From positions 182,204 to 246,203 of the forward strand of contig NZ_BKAG01000004.1 of NCBI RefSeq assembly GCF_007992435.1: a stretch of DNA of 64,000 nucleotides, read 5' to 3'. The position numbers and the translations under genes are program-made. Positions 22,676 through 31,182 of this stretch are shown here, one piece after another; position 1 is the first letter of the stretch, and each line of letters opens with the position of its first letter. Below the pieces are notes generated by a model. It was not told the DNA's origin. It saw nothing but the letters and a program-made list of their open reading frames with translations, and ran no database searches. The DNA comes from Prosthecobacter gellanilyticus. Its GTDB lineage: Bacteria; Verrucomicrobiota; Verrucomicrobiia; Verrucomicrobiales; Verrucomicrobiaceae.

Positions 22676-23956
22676 ATGCCAGATACCCCCGCCGCATCTT
22701 CCGCCTCCCAGACCTATGACGCCATCATCATCGGCGGAGGTCCTGCGGGGTCCACTGCGGCCACGACGCTGGCGCAGGCGGGCCGGCGGGTGCTGGTGCT
22801 GGAGAAGATGAAATTTCCCCGCTTCCACGTGGGAGAGTCCCTGCTGCCCTACAACCGGAAGATTTTCAATGACCTCGGAGTGTGGGAGAAGATCGAGTCG
22901 GCCGGTTTCATCACGAAGCGGGGTGCGCAATTTTTGATGGGCAATGGCTCGCACAAGGTGCGGCTGAATTTCTCCAAAGGCTCCTTCACTGAGTTCCCTC
23001 AGGCGGTGCAGGTGGAGCGCTCGAAGTTTGACCAGCTTTTGCTGAATCACTCCCGTGAAAACGGAGCCGAGGTGCGCGAGGAGGCTACCGTGAAGGAATA
23101 TCAGGTGCATGACGGCCATGTCACGATCCGCTACACCACGGCGGAGGGTGATGAGGAAGAGGTGAAAGGCTCCTTCCTCATGGATGCCAGCGGCCTGTCC
23201 AACTTCACCGCCAATCGCGAGTCCCGCCGTGAGTACTATTCCGGGCACAAGAAGATCGCCATTTTCGGCCACTTCGAGGGGGTGGACATGCCGCAGGGCG
23301 AGGAATACGGAGACATCCTCATTGTCCGGCGGGAGAATTCCTGGTTCTGGCTCATCCCGCTGGAGGCGAACAAGACCAGTGTGGGCCTGGTGCTGGATGC
23401 GGCGGACTTCAAGGCCATGCGCAAAGAGCCGCAGCAGGTCTTTGATGATGCGGTGAGCACGACCAAGGTGGTGAATGACCGGTTTGACAAGGCCATGCAG
23501 CAGACCCCGGTGCATGTGGTGACGGACTTTTCCTACACGAACGACAAGCTGGTGTCTCCGCGGGTCGTGCGCGTCGGTGATGCGTCGGGCTTCATTGACC
23601 CCATCTTCTCCAGTGGCGTGCTGCTGGCCATGACCAGCGGTCAGCAGGGGGCGCAGGCCGTGCATGAGGCGCTCAACCTCGGCCAGCCACTGACTGAAGG
23701 CATGAAACGCTACGAGAAGGACAATCGCCTGCGCATCAGCCAGTTCTGGCAGTTCATCGAGAACTTTTACAAGCTGCATTTTGCGCAGCTTTTCTTCCAG
23801 CCGCACAACCGCTTCCGCATGGTCTGCGCCATCAATGCGGTGCTGGCCGGGTGCACGAAGCTGCCCTTTGGCATCCGCTGGCGTCTGCGCGTCTTCTTCC
23901 TCCTTGGCTGGCTGAACAAGCGCTTCCCCATCACCGAGCGCATTCCCGTGAACTGA
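22676..23956 (+). CDS. Flavin-dependent halogenase-like enzyme 3
   Basis: 426 residues. AIIIGGGPAGSTAATTLAQAG binds FAD; KFPRFHVGESLLPYN and VVRVGDASGFIDPIFSSGVLLAM complete the family pattern. WFWLIP (223-228) is the halogenase signature, and Lys81 in GFITKRGAQF is the expected catalytic lysine. The GFxxKxGAxF spacing is closest to enzymes acting on phenolic substrates. It is divergent from enzyme 2. No polyketide or peptide synthetase is in the window, so the substrate, if any, is made elsewhere or is a simple aromatic. Confidence 0.78.
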   Translation: MPDTPAASSASQTYDAIIIGGGPAGSTAATTLAQAGRRVLVLEKMKFPRFHVGESLLPYNRKIFNDLGVWEKIESAGFITKRGAQFLMGNGSHKVRLNFSKGSFTEFPQAVQVERSKFDQLLLNHSRENGAEVREEATVKEYQVHDGHVTIRYTTAEGDEEEVKGSFLMDASGLSNFTANRESRREYYSGHKKIAIFGHFEGVDMPQGEEYGDILIVRRENSWFWLIPLEANKTSVGLVLDAADFKAMRKEPQQVFDDAVSTTKVVNDRFDKAMQQTPVHVVTDFSYTNDKLVSPRVVRVGDASGFIDPIFSSGVLLAMTSGQQGAQAVHEALNLGQPLTEGMKRYEKDNRLRISQFWQFIENFYKLHFAQLFFQPHNRFRMVCAINAVLAGCTKLPFGIRWRLRVFFLLGWLNKRFPITERIPVN

Positions 23957-24039
23957 GGGATGCGCGGTGTGGGCTGCGTGGAAACATGAGGTCCGCTTTG
24001 TATTTGTCATCACGGGGTAACTCCGCTTGAATCGGGATC

Positions 24040-25959
24040 GTGGATTCTCTCCCGTCTGATCCTTCGATCCATCCCGCAGCACGCCGCCACGACTGTCCGC
24101 AGTGCGGGGCACCTGTTGTCTTTCACTCCTCGATCAGCATCTCCTCGGTTTGCGAGCACTGCCGCAGTCTCGTGGTGCGGAAAGACTTCAATGTGGCGAC
24201 CTTTGGCCAGATGGCAGAGCTGCCGAATGATCTCTCGCCGCTGAAACTCGGCACGAAGGGGCAGTGGCAGGGCAGGGCATTCACGCTGCTCGGTCGGTTG
24301 AGGCTGCACTATGGTGATGGTTCTTGGAACGAATGGTATGCGGATTTCGGCAATGGCACCTTTGGCTGGATCGCGGAGGTGATGGGCTACTACACGATCA
24401 GCTTTCCGCAGACGGTAAGCCTGCACGGCATCGATGAGCGCACGGCGGCCGGGAAGATGGTGGCCATCCAGGGAGAGTCCTGGCAGGTCACGGATGTCAA
24501 AGAGGCGCGCTGCATCGCCGCCGAGGGTGAGCTGCCCATGATCGCTCCGCCGGGGTGGTCGCGCCTTGGTCTGGATCTCACGGGACCGAAAGGCCAGTTC
24601 GGCACCATCGAGATCGTGGAGGGGGAGCGCGCCTTTTTCAGCGGTGACTATGCGCAGTTTGATGAGCTGCACCTCAGCGAGCTGCGCAAGGTGCCTGGCT
24701 GGGATCAGGATGCGGAGATCACCCGCCGTCAAAGCACTGCGATGAGCTGCCCGAAGTGTGGTGCGCCCGTCAACCTGCGCGCCGAAGGCCAGACGATGTC
24801 CGCCGTGTGCGGCTCTTGTGCGAGCATTCTGGATGCCACCACGCCGGATCTGAAGGAGATCGGGAATGTGTCCAAGAACACGCTCAAGCTGAAGTTGATG
24901 CTGCCCATCGGAGCGCGGGGACTGCTGAACAACGAGCTTTGGGAGGTCGTGGGCTTCATGCGACGGAAGGACAAGTGGTGCTCATGGGACGAGTATCTCT
25001 TGTTCAACCCCTGGTTAGGCTTCCGCTTCCTGGTGAATTTTAAAGGGCACTGGTCCATCGTGAGCATCCTGCCAGGCCATCACACAGGCTCGGTTTGGAA
25101 TGGAGAGCATTTCAAGCTCTTCGCCCGTGAGGAGGTGACGACCACGGACGTGCTGGGCGAGTTTTACTGGCGTGTCAAAAGTGGTGAGAGAGCCACGGTG
25201 AGCGACCACATCGCGCCGCCCCATGTGCTTTCGTCCGAGGTGATGCCGGGATTGAACGAGATCACCTGGTCTGGAGGCGAATACATCAATCACCTGGAGG
25301 TGCAGAAGGCCTTCCTTCGTGATGGCAGCAAGCTGCCAGCGCCTGTGGGGCCTTATCTGAACGAGCCGAACCCGCATCATCACAAGTGGAAGGATGTGCG
25401 AGGCAAGTTTGTGATGCTCCTCCTCGGCTTCTGCATCCTGCAGTTCCTCTTCATGGGCTGGGGTGTGGAAAAGAACATCGCCCAGGTGCAGGCGAGCTAT
25501 GAGCCTGCGCTGAACGGCCAGACCATCACGACCGGCACCTTCAAAGTCACCGGTCATCGCGCCCCGTTGCATATCAGCGCGGCCTCGGTGCTGGCGCAGG
25601 ATACTTATCTGGCACTCAAAGGCAGGCTGGTCGAGACGACGACCAAGCGCGGTTATGATGTGATCTTTCCGCTGACGAACTACACCACGGCACCTGATGA
25701 CCATGTGCAAAATGTCACCATCACCGGCATTCCGGCCGGCGAATACTATCTGGCACTCACACCGGATGCACCTCCGGCCCTGGCTTCAGCCAATGTGACC
25801 TTCACGGTCCGCCATGGCGGCATCTTCTGGTCTAACTTCTGGTTGGGCATCGCCGGTATCAGCCTCTGGCCGGTGTGGACTCTTCTGCGTGCCGGCAGCT
25901 TTGAGAAGCGGCGCTGGATGGAGAGCGACTTCAACCCTTACGTCAGCAGTGATGACTAA
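24040..25959 (+). CDS. DUF4178 protein with two zinc ribbons and membrane segments
   Basis: 639 residues from a GTG start; no closer ATG fits. Two treble-clef/zinc-ribbon pairs are visible: C19-x2-C22 with C38-x2-C41, and MSCPKCGAP...VCGSC near 235-262. Each is followed by a DUF4178-like domain (GQWQGRAFTLLGRLRLHYGDGSWNEWYADFGNG; LNNELWEVVGFMRRKDKWCSWDEYLLFNPWLGFRFL). A membrane helix lies near 448-467 and another near 597-615, with an extracytoplasmic domain between. DUF4178 genes often neighbour DUF350 and aminopropyltransferase genes, as here. Its molecular role is unknown. Confidence 0.8.
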   Translation: MDSLPSDPSIHPAARRHDCPQCGAPVVFHSSISISSVCEHCRSLVVRKDFNVATFGQMAELPNDLSPLKLGTKGQWQGRAFTLLGRLRLHYGDGSWNEWYADFGNGTFGWIAEVMGYYTISFPQTVSLHGIDERTAAGKMVAIQGESWQVTDVKEARCIAAEGELPMIAPPGWSRLGLDLTGPKGQFGTIEIVEGERAFFSGDYAQFDELHLSELRKVPGWDQDAEITRRQSTAMSCPKCGAPVNLRAEGQTMSAVCGSCASILDATTPDLKEIGNVSKNTLKLKLMLPIGARGLLNNELWEVVGFMRRKDKWCSWDEYLLFNPWLGFRFLVNFKGHWSIVSILPGHHTGSVWNGEHFKLFAREEVTTTDVLGEFYWRVKSGERATVSDHIAPPHVLSSEVMPGLNEITWSGGEYINHLEVQKAFLRDGSKLPAPVGPYLNEPNPHHHKWKDVRGKFVMLLLGFCILQFLFMGWGVEKNIAQVQASYEPALNGQTITTGTFKVTGHRAPLHISAASVLAQDTYLALKGRLVETTTKRGYDVIFPLTNYTTAPDDHVQNVTITGIPAGEYYLALTPDAPPALASANVTFTVRHGGIFWSNFWLGIAGISLWPVWTLLRAGSFEKRRWMESDFNPYVSSDD

Positions 25960-25962
25960 CCT

Positions 25963-26148
25963 ATGAGAAACCCCATCTACACCATCATTGCCCTGATGTC
26001 CTGCGGCTACCTGGCGCTGGCAAACATCAACGGCTGGGCACTTTTGGGGCCGGGCCTGAGCCGTTCCTCCCTCAACAGCACGAGTTATCGTTACCGGCCC
26101 AGTTACTCCTCCAGCAGTGGAGGCTGGGGGTCCTTCTTTCACAAGTAA
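25963..26148 (+). CDS. Small Ser/Tyr-rich membrane or secreted protein
   Basis: 61 residues, starting 3 bases after the DUF4178 stop. The N-terminal hydrophobic segment (YTIIALMSCGYLALANINGWALLG) is followed by a Ser/Tyr/Arg-rich tail (SSLNSTSYRYRPSYSSSSGGWGSFFHK). The position between two genes of one operon supports it. No family recognised. Confidence 0.65.
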   Translation: MRNPIYTIIALMSCGYLALANINGWALLGPGLSRSSLNSTSYRYRPSYSSSSGGWGSFFHK

Positions 26149-26172
26149 TCACCAAGCTCAACCTGCACTCCC

Positions 26173-26376
26173 ATGGACATCGCCATCCTCATCAACTCCC
26201 TCATCTATGCCATCCTCGGCATCGTCATCTTTGTCGGCGGCTTCATCATCGTGGACAAACTGACTCCCTATGACCTGTGGAAACAGCTCGTCGAGGAAAA
26301 GAACCTCGCGCTGGCCGTTGTCGTGGGCGCTGCGGCGCTGGGCATCTGCCTCATCATCGCCGCGGCGATTCATTGA
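26173..26376 (+). CDS. DUF350 membrane protein
   Basis: 67 residues with two membrane helices (about 6-28 and 45-66) separated by a short charged loop (KLTPYDLWKQLVEEKN). This is the size and text of a single DUF350 (YjfL-like) repeat. It lies 24 bases after the small gene and before the aminopropyltransferase. DUF350 proteins are found with DUF4178, PspA-type or spermidine-synthase genes in many bacteria; their activity is not established. Confidence 0.8.
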   Translation: MDIAILINSLIYAILGIVIFVGGFIIVDKLTPYDLWKQLVEEKNLALAVVVGAAALGICLIIAAAIH

Positions 26377-26446
26377 GTAGAGGAAGCATTCCAGATCATC
26401 GTTGAGTCCGGGTCTCCACCCTTCGGACTTCGTCATCCGTCCTTTC

Positions 26447-27943
26447 ATGGCCCCTCGCCCCTGGCTTCTGCTGCTCTCCGTCTTCGCCATCGCCACCTGC
26501 GGGCTGGTGTATGAGCTGATTGCTGGGACGTTGGCATCTTATTTGTTAGGTGATAGTGTCACGCAGTTCTCCACCATCATCGGAGTGTATCTCTTTGCCA
26601 TGGGGGTGGGCTCATGGCTCTCGCGCTTTGTCACCGGAAACCTGATCCGCACCTTCATCCGGGTAGAGTTTCTCATCGCGCTGCTCGGCGGTTGCTCCGC
26701 GGCGCTGCTGTTCCTGGTCTTTGGCTGGACGATCAGCTTCCGCATCCCGCTTTACAGCCTGGTGTTTCTCATCGGCTGCTTCGTCGGGCTGGAGATCCCG
26801 CTGCTGCTGCGCATCATGGAGGGGCGTTTTGCCTTCAAGGATCTGGTGTCGAATGTATTCAGCTTTGACTACATCGGCGCGTTGCTGGCCTCGCTGCTCT
26901 TCCCGCTCGTGCTGGTGCCGCATCTTGGGCTGGTGCGCAGTGCGTTTTTATTCGGCCTCATCAATGCCAGCGTGGGCTTGCTGGCCCTTCATCTCCTGCG
27001 CGGAGAGTTCAATGGTGCGCGTCGACTTTGGTTCACGGGTCTCAGTGTCACGGGCGTGCTGCTCTTTGGATTACTGAAGGGAGATGTGATCACGGGCTGG
27101 GGTGAGCTCGCTGCCTTTGCGGATCCGGTGATCTATGCCGAGTCCACGCCTTATCAGCGCATTGTCCTCACCCGGCAGAAGGATGATCTGCGGCTCTTCC
27201 TGAACAGCAATCTGCAGTTCAGCAGCCGGGATGAGTATCGCTACCACGAGGCGCTGGTGCATCCTGGGCTCTCGCGTCTTCCCCAAGCGAAGAAGGTGCT
27301 CATCCTCGGTGGTGGCGACGGCCTCGCGGCGCGTGAGGTGCTGCGCTATCCGCGCATTGAAGGCATCACGCTCTGTGATCTGGATCCCGCGATGACGAAG
27401 CTCTTTGCCAGTGCACCGATGCTCACTGCGCAGAATGCGGGCGCTCTCAGCAGTCCGCGTTTGCACATTGAAAACGCGGATGCCTTCACCTGGCTCGGTG
27501 AGGCTCGAGGGCCGTTTGATTTTGTTATCATCGACTTCCCGGATCCTTCGAACTTCTCCCTCGGCAAGCTCTACACGACCACCTTCTACCAGCGCCTGCT
27601 GAAATGCATGTCTCCTGAAGCGGCTCTTGTCGTGCAGAGCACTTCCCCCTATGTGGCGAGGCAGTCTTTCTGGTGCGTGGATGCCACGCTGCGCGCCTGC
27701 GGGCTCGTGACTGAGCCTTATCACGCCATGGTGCCCAGCTTTGGCGAGTGGGGTTTTGTTTTGGCCTCGAAGCAATCTTTGTCAGGCCCGGCCGTGCTTC
27801 CTCCAGACCTTCGTTTTGTGACCGAAGAGGTACTGGCTCAGTTCCCGAAATTTCCACCTGACATGTCCCGCGTGGAAACCGAGATCAACCGCCTGAACAA
27901 CCAGGCCCTCGTCCGCTATTTTGAGGACGAGTGGGCGAAGTAG
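26447..27943 (+). CDS. Membrane-anchored spermidine synthase-like aminopropyltransferase
   Basis: The ATG at 26447 gives 498 residues; a TTG at 26402 is also in frame. The first 210 residues form about seven membrane helices (WLLLLSVFAIATCGLVYELIAGTLASYLLG...). The C-terminal half is a Rossmann-fold aminopropyltransferase: KKVLILGGGDGLAAREVLRYP binds the AdoMet-type ligand, LCDLDP follows, and FVIIDFPDPSNFSLGKLYTTTFYQRL has the Asp residues and FY motif of SpeE. The fusion of a transporter-like membrane part with SpeE is a known architecture with unproven substrate. It is probably in one operon with the DUF4178, DUF350 and FAD oxidoreductase genes. Confidence 0.85.
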   Translation: MAPRPWLLLLSVFAIATCGLVYELIAGTLASYLLGDSVTQFSTIIGVYLFAMGVGSWLSRFVTGNLIRTFIRVEFLIALLGGCSAALLFLVFGWTISFRIPLYSLVFLIGCFVGLEIPLLLRIMEGRFAFKDLVSNVFSFDYIGALLASLLFPLVLVPHLGLVRSAFLFGLINASVGLLALHLLRGEFNGARRLWFTGLSVTGVLLFGLLKGDVITGWGELAAFADPVIYAESTPYQRIVLTRQKDDLRLFLNSNLQFSSRDEYRYHEALVHPGLSRLPQAKKVLILGGGDGLAAREVLRYPRIEGITLCDLDPAMTKLFASAPMLTAQNAGALSSPRLHIENADAFTWLGEARGPFDFVIIDFPDPSNFSLGKLYTTTFYQRLLKCMSPEAALVVQSTSPYVARQSFWCVDATLRACGLVTEPYHAMVPSFGEWGFVLASKQSLSGPAVLPPDLRFVTEEVLAQFPKFPPDMSRVETEINRLNNQALVRYFEDEWAK

Positions 27944-27970
27944 AACGAATTTCCAAATTCGTTTTCCAAG
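27944..27970. repeat. ACGAATTT hairpin after the aminopropyltransferase gene
   Basis: A perfect 9-bp stem, AACGAATTT / AAATTCGTT (27944-27952 with 27955-27963), has a 2-base loop and is followed by TTCC. It begins directly after the stop codon. It resembles a weak terminator, and matches the hairpin at 28007 with covarying bases. Confidence 0.55.
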
Positions 27971-28006
27971 TTCACCTTTCACCATGGACCAGAGCTTCTC
28001 CCAGCC

Positions 28007-28028
28007 AACGAATCTGGAGATTCGTTTT
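28007..28028. repeat. ACGAATCT hairpin before the FAD oxidoreductase gene
   Basis: A perfect 9-bp stem, AACGAATCT / AGATTCGTT (28007-28015 with 28018-28026), is followed by TT and ends 6 bases before the start codon at 28034, where it would hinder ribosome loading in the mRNA. It is related to the hairpin at 27944. Confidence 0.55.
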
Positions 28029-28033
28029 ACGTC

Positions 28034-29596
28034 ATGAACCGCCGACGCTTCCTTGCTGCCAGTGCCGTGGCTCCGGCTTTGATCACGGGGTCGTGCACGC
28101 GTGATCAGACGGTGTCTGGACGGATCGTGGGCGGCGGGCATGCGATCGGGCATCGATTGCGCACGCTGGGGGCTTTGCCGAAACCTACGCACACGATCAA
28201 AGCAGATGTCGTGGTGGTCGGGGGTGGTGTGGCAGGGCTCGCGGCGGCGCGGAAGCTGAAGCAGCTAGGCGTGGAGAAAGTGGTGGTGCTGGAGCTGGAG
28301 GAGAAGGCGGGCGGCACGTCGCTTTCGGAGAGCAATGCCATCAATGCCTATCCATGGGGTGCTCACTACGTGCCGCTGCCAGGAAAGGACTGTCATGAGG
28401 TGCTGGAGTTCTTTGGTGAGATCGGCCTCATCAAAGGTCATGATGCTGCAGGCCGACCGATTTATGATGAGATGTCTCTCTGCCATGATCCGCAGGAGCG
28501 ACTGTTCATTCATGGAGAGTGGCACGAAGGCATCTCGCCGACGGCGGGGCTGGATGCCAACGGCCGTGAGCAGTTCAAGCGCTTTGCCGACGAGATCGAG
28601 AAGTGGCGTGTGAAGCAGGTCTTCTCTTTGCCTGTGGACCGCAGCAGACGCGATCCTGAAGCGCTGGAGCTGGACACCCTCACTATGGCCGCCTGGCTGA
28701 ACCAAAAGGGTTTCAACGCGGAAGCTCTGCTCTGGCAGGTGGATTACTCCTGCCGGGATGATTTTGGTGGCGGCATCCATGAGGTATCGGCCTGGGCCGG
28801 TCTGCACTACTTCGCCAGCCGCACGGGCGAGGCGGCAAATGCGGAGCATGAGACCGTGCTGACCTGGGAAGAGGGGAATGGCTGGCTGGTGGGGCACTTA
28901 AAAGCCATTGATGCTGAGATCCGCGCGCAGCATCTGGTGATGCGCATGGAGGCTGTGGAAAGCGGTGGTGTCGAGGTCGATGCCTTTGACTGCGAACATG
29001 AGGAGATGAACCGCTTCCAGGCGCGAGCGGCCATCTGTGCGCTGCCGAGGTTTGTGGCGCAGCGGATTATTCCTGGACTCACTCCGATCCCGGGGCTGGA
29101 GTATGCGCCGTGGGTGGTGGCGAACCTCACGCTGGATGAACTGCCTCCCAGCCCGGGTTTCCATCCGGCCTGGGACAATGTGGTCTATCGCGGGCCTTCG
29201 CTCGGCTATGTGAATGCGAATCATCAGACCCTGCGCTCAAGGCCGATCGAGACCGTGATCACGCATTACGAAGCCTTGTGCGAGGCACCGCCGGCGAAGT
29301 CGCGTGAGTGGATGCTCACCCAGACTCATGCGCAATGGACGGAGCGTGTGCTGGGTGCGTTTTCGGCACCGCATCCCGATCTGCGCGAGCATGTGCAGCA
29401 GATGGACATCTGGCTCTGGGGGCATGGCATGATCCGTCCGCGGCCCGGCTTTCTCTGGGGCAAGGAGCGCGAGCTCATGCAGGCTCACCGGCCGCCCATC
29501 TTCTTTGCCCATACGGACATGAGCGGCATGGCTCTCTTTGAGGAAGCCTACACGCGGGGTGTGCAGGCAGCGCTGGCTTTGAAAGCGGCTCTCTGA
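28034..29596 (+). CDS. Tat-exported FAD amine-oxidase-like oxidoreductase
   Basis: 520 residues. The N-terminus MNRRRFLAASAVAPALITGSC combines a twin-arginine signal with a lipobox-like ITGSC, so the protein is probably exported folded and may be lipid-anchored. The FAD motif is VVVVGGGVAGLAAARKL, followed by VLELEEKAGGTSLSESN; the C-terminal FAD motif is the FFAHTDMSGMALFEEAYTRGVQAA segment. This is the flavin amine oxidase/protoporphyrinogen oxidase fold. Its place after the aminopropyltransferase suggests a polyamine or polyamine-modified molecule as substrate, which is inference. Confidence 0.78.
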   Translation: MNRRRFLAASAVAPALITGSCTRDQTVSGRIVGGGHAIGHRLRTLGALPKPTHTIKADVVVVGGGVAGLAAARKLKQLGVEKVVVLELEEKAGGTSLSESNAINAYPWGAHYVPLPGKDCHEVLEFFGEIGLIKGHDAAGRPIYDEMSLCHDPQERLFIHGEWHEGISPTAGLDANGREQFKRFADEIEKWRVKQVFSLPVDRSRRDPEALELDTLTMAAWLNQKGFNAEALLWQVDYSCRDDFGGGIHEVSAWAGLHYFASRTGEAANAEHETVLTWEEGNGWLVGHLKAIDAEIRAQHLVMRMEAVESGGVEVDAFDCEHEEMNRFQARAAICALPRFVAQRIIPGLTPIPGLEYAPWVVANLTLDELPPSPGFHPAWDNVVYRGPSLGYVNANHQTLRSRPIETVITHYEALCEAPPAKSREWMLTQTHAQWTERVLGAFSAPHPDLREHVQQMDIWLWGHGMIRPRPGFLWGKERELMQAHRPPIFFAHTDMSGMALFEEAYTRGVQAALALKAAL

Positions 29597-29627
29597 GCCT
29601 GCCGAGGCGCGTCAAGCCTAACGAACA

Positions 29628-31013
29628 TTACTTCACTGTCTGCGCGCCCACGGCGAGGGGCATCTGCCAGACGGCGGCATCACGCGGGATGTCTTCCAGT
29701 TCGAGGAAGGGGGCCGCGGCAGGACTTGGCTTGCTGGTGCGCGCCATTTTAGAAGGGTCCACCTTGCCACTGTCCGCCGTCAGCTTGCTGACGGGAAGGG
29801 GCTCGGTGGAAGGATTCAAGGAGCGAGGCTCGATACGGGTCCAGAGCTTGCCGGAGAAATAGCCATCACTGTTGCGCCAGGACTGGCCGGGCGTGGAGCG
29901 CACATAGAGGGCGAAGCGGTCAAACAGCACCTCAGGCACATAGCGCGCGCCGACCTTGGAGACGAGCGGAGGATCGCGCGGGTCTGGAGCGGACTCTGTG
30001 GACTCCAGCAGATACTCCACATCATTCATTTTCACCACCACCCAGGCGTGGCCGCCGAGGTCGCCATAGCGGCCCAGGGCCACACGCGCGTTGTAGCCGC
30101 GTGAGATCAGCCAGTCGCAGAGGTAGATCGCGGAGTCCTCACAGTCGCCCTGGCCCAGGCGCTGAGTTTCCAGGCTGGTCTGCCAGGCATCCGTGGCATC
30201 TTTTTTCACGCCGGGATCACGGGTGTAGATGCAGTTTCCATGCACGGCGGAGCAGATGGTGAAGAGCTGATAGATGCGCGAGATGTCCTTGGCGAACACC
30301 GCAGGCGGCGCATAACCGGTGAGGAACTCGTTCACATAGCGAAACTTCCTTTCCGAGTCCGCAGCCACGACCGCATAGGTGCGGCGGCACTCCGGGCACT
30401 CGAGGCCGAGGCTGTTTTGCTCACGCGAGACGCGGACGATGTGCGGGTGCTTGCAATGGAGGCAGCGGCTGAAAAAGGCCTCGTCCTTTTTCTCGGTCAG
30501 GGCTTCCGGGCTGAAGTCATGCAGGCGCTGCCCGACGACGACGAGGGCCTGCTGGGTCAGGCCGCCCATGGCAGGGCGCACGGCGATGCCCAGATGGGTC
30601 ATCTCAGACGCGGTCTTGTCGGAGAAACTCTGAAATTCGTCCAAAAGCACCCGCAGCGTCGGGCTTTCGGCAGTGCAAACGGAGACCTGATAGTAGCGGG
30701 GCAGGGCTTCCTGGATCTTCTTGGTCAGGGCATCCAGGTCATCAATGACCATGGATGGGAAGTGCTTTTGCACCCATTCATCCATCTCGGGATCCACTCG
30801 CAGGACGTCTCGCTTCGACGCCATGCGGGAATAGTTCAGCCGGTCCACCAGATCCACCCGGAAGCGGGTGGGGGAATACCGCTGGCTTTCGTCATTCAAG
30901 CGCTCCTGAACCGCCACGGCCAGGACGTGCCAGACACCCCTTTTGTGGGCAATGAGCCCGCCTGCGAGGGCGGCCCCCGCAAGTAGAGACCAAAGGATAA
31001 AGCGGCTCACCAT
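29628..31013 (-). CDS. Transglutaminase-like protein with embedded zinc ribbon
   Basis: The ATG at 31013 gives 461 residues with an N-terminal membrane anchor (FILWSLLAGAALAGGLIAH). A four-cysteine ribbon lies at about 185-215 (CLHCKHPHI...LECPECRRTY). The transglutaminase-like core follows at about 240-330: GQGDCEDSAIYLCDWLISRGYNARVAL carries the Cys, LGGHAWVVVKMN the His, and LLESTES the acidic region. The enzyme could be a peptidase or crosslinking transferase, probably facing the periplasm. The tail is Ser/Pro-rich. It converges on the oxidoreductase gene with 31 bases between stops. Confidence 0.72.
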   Translation of the reverse strand: MVSRFILWSLLAGAALAGGLIAHKRGVWHVLAVAVQERLNDESQRYSPTRFRVDLVDRLNYSRMASKRDVLRVDPEMDEWVQKHFPSMVIDDLDALTKKIQEALPRYYQVSVCTAESPTLRVLLDEFQSFSDKTASEMTHLGIAVRPAMGGLTQQALVVVGQRLHDFSPEALTEKKDEAFFSRCLHCKHPHIVRVSREQNSLGLECPECRRTYAVVAADSERKFRYVNEFLTGYAPPAVFAKDISRIYQLFTICSAVHGNCIYTRDPGVKKDATDAWQTSLETQRLGQGDCEDSAIYLCDWLISRGYNARVALGRYGDLGGHAWVVVKMNDVEYLLESTESAPDPRDPPLVSKVGARYVPEVLFDRFALYVRSTPGQSWRNSDGYFSGKLWTRIEPRSLNPSTEPLPVSKLTADSGKVDPSKMARTSKPSPAAAPFLELEDIPRDAAVWQMPLAVGAQTVK

Positions 31014-31060
31014 GACGTCCTGAATTATAATTATTATAAAATAATCCGCAAGGTTTAACC
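31014..31060 (-). promoter_or_regulatory. AT-rich promoter region of the transglutaminase-like gene
   Basis: In an otherwise GC-rich stretch the reverse strand has two TATAAT boxes (complements of 31024-31029 and 31033-31038), with a TTGCGG at the -35 position for the first. AGGA lies 5 bases before the ATG. The first box would place transcription start only a few bases before the start codon. Confidence 0.45.
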
Positions 31061-31182
31061 CCTGGATTGACGCAGAACTTACATTTGAAGGCCCAACGGC
31101 GGAGGGGCGCCTCAATCTCCTGGTAGAACCATGGGCCCAACTTCTCTTTCCCTCTCTCAGAGAACCCGTGCTAGATTTCTCC

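Noticed and set aside
22598..24112. Reverse reading frame of about 500 codons opposite halogenase-like gene 3
   Set aside because: No recognisable motifs; the forward strand has complete FAD and WxWxIP motifs.
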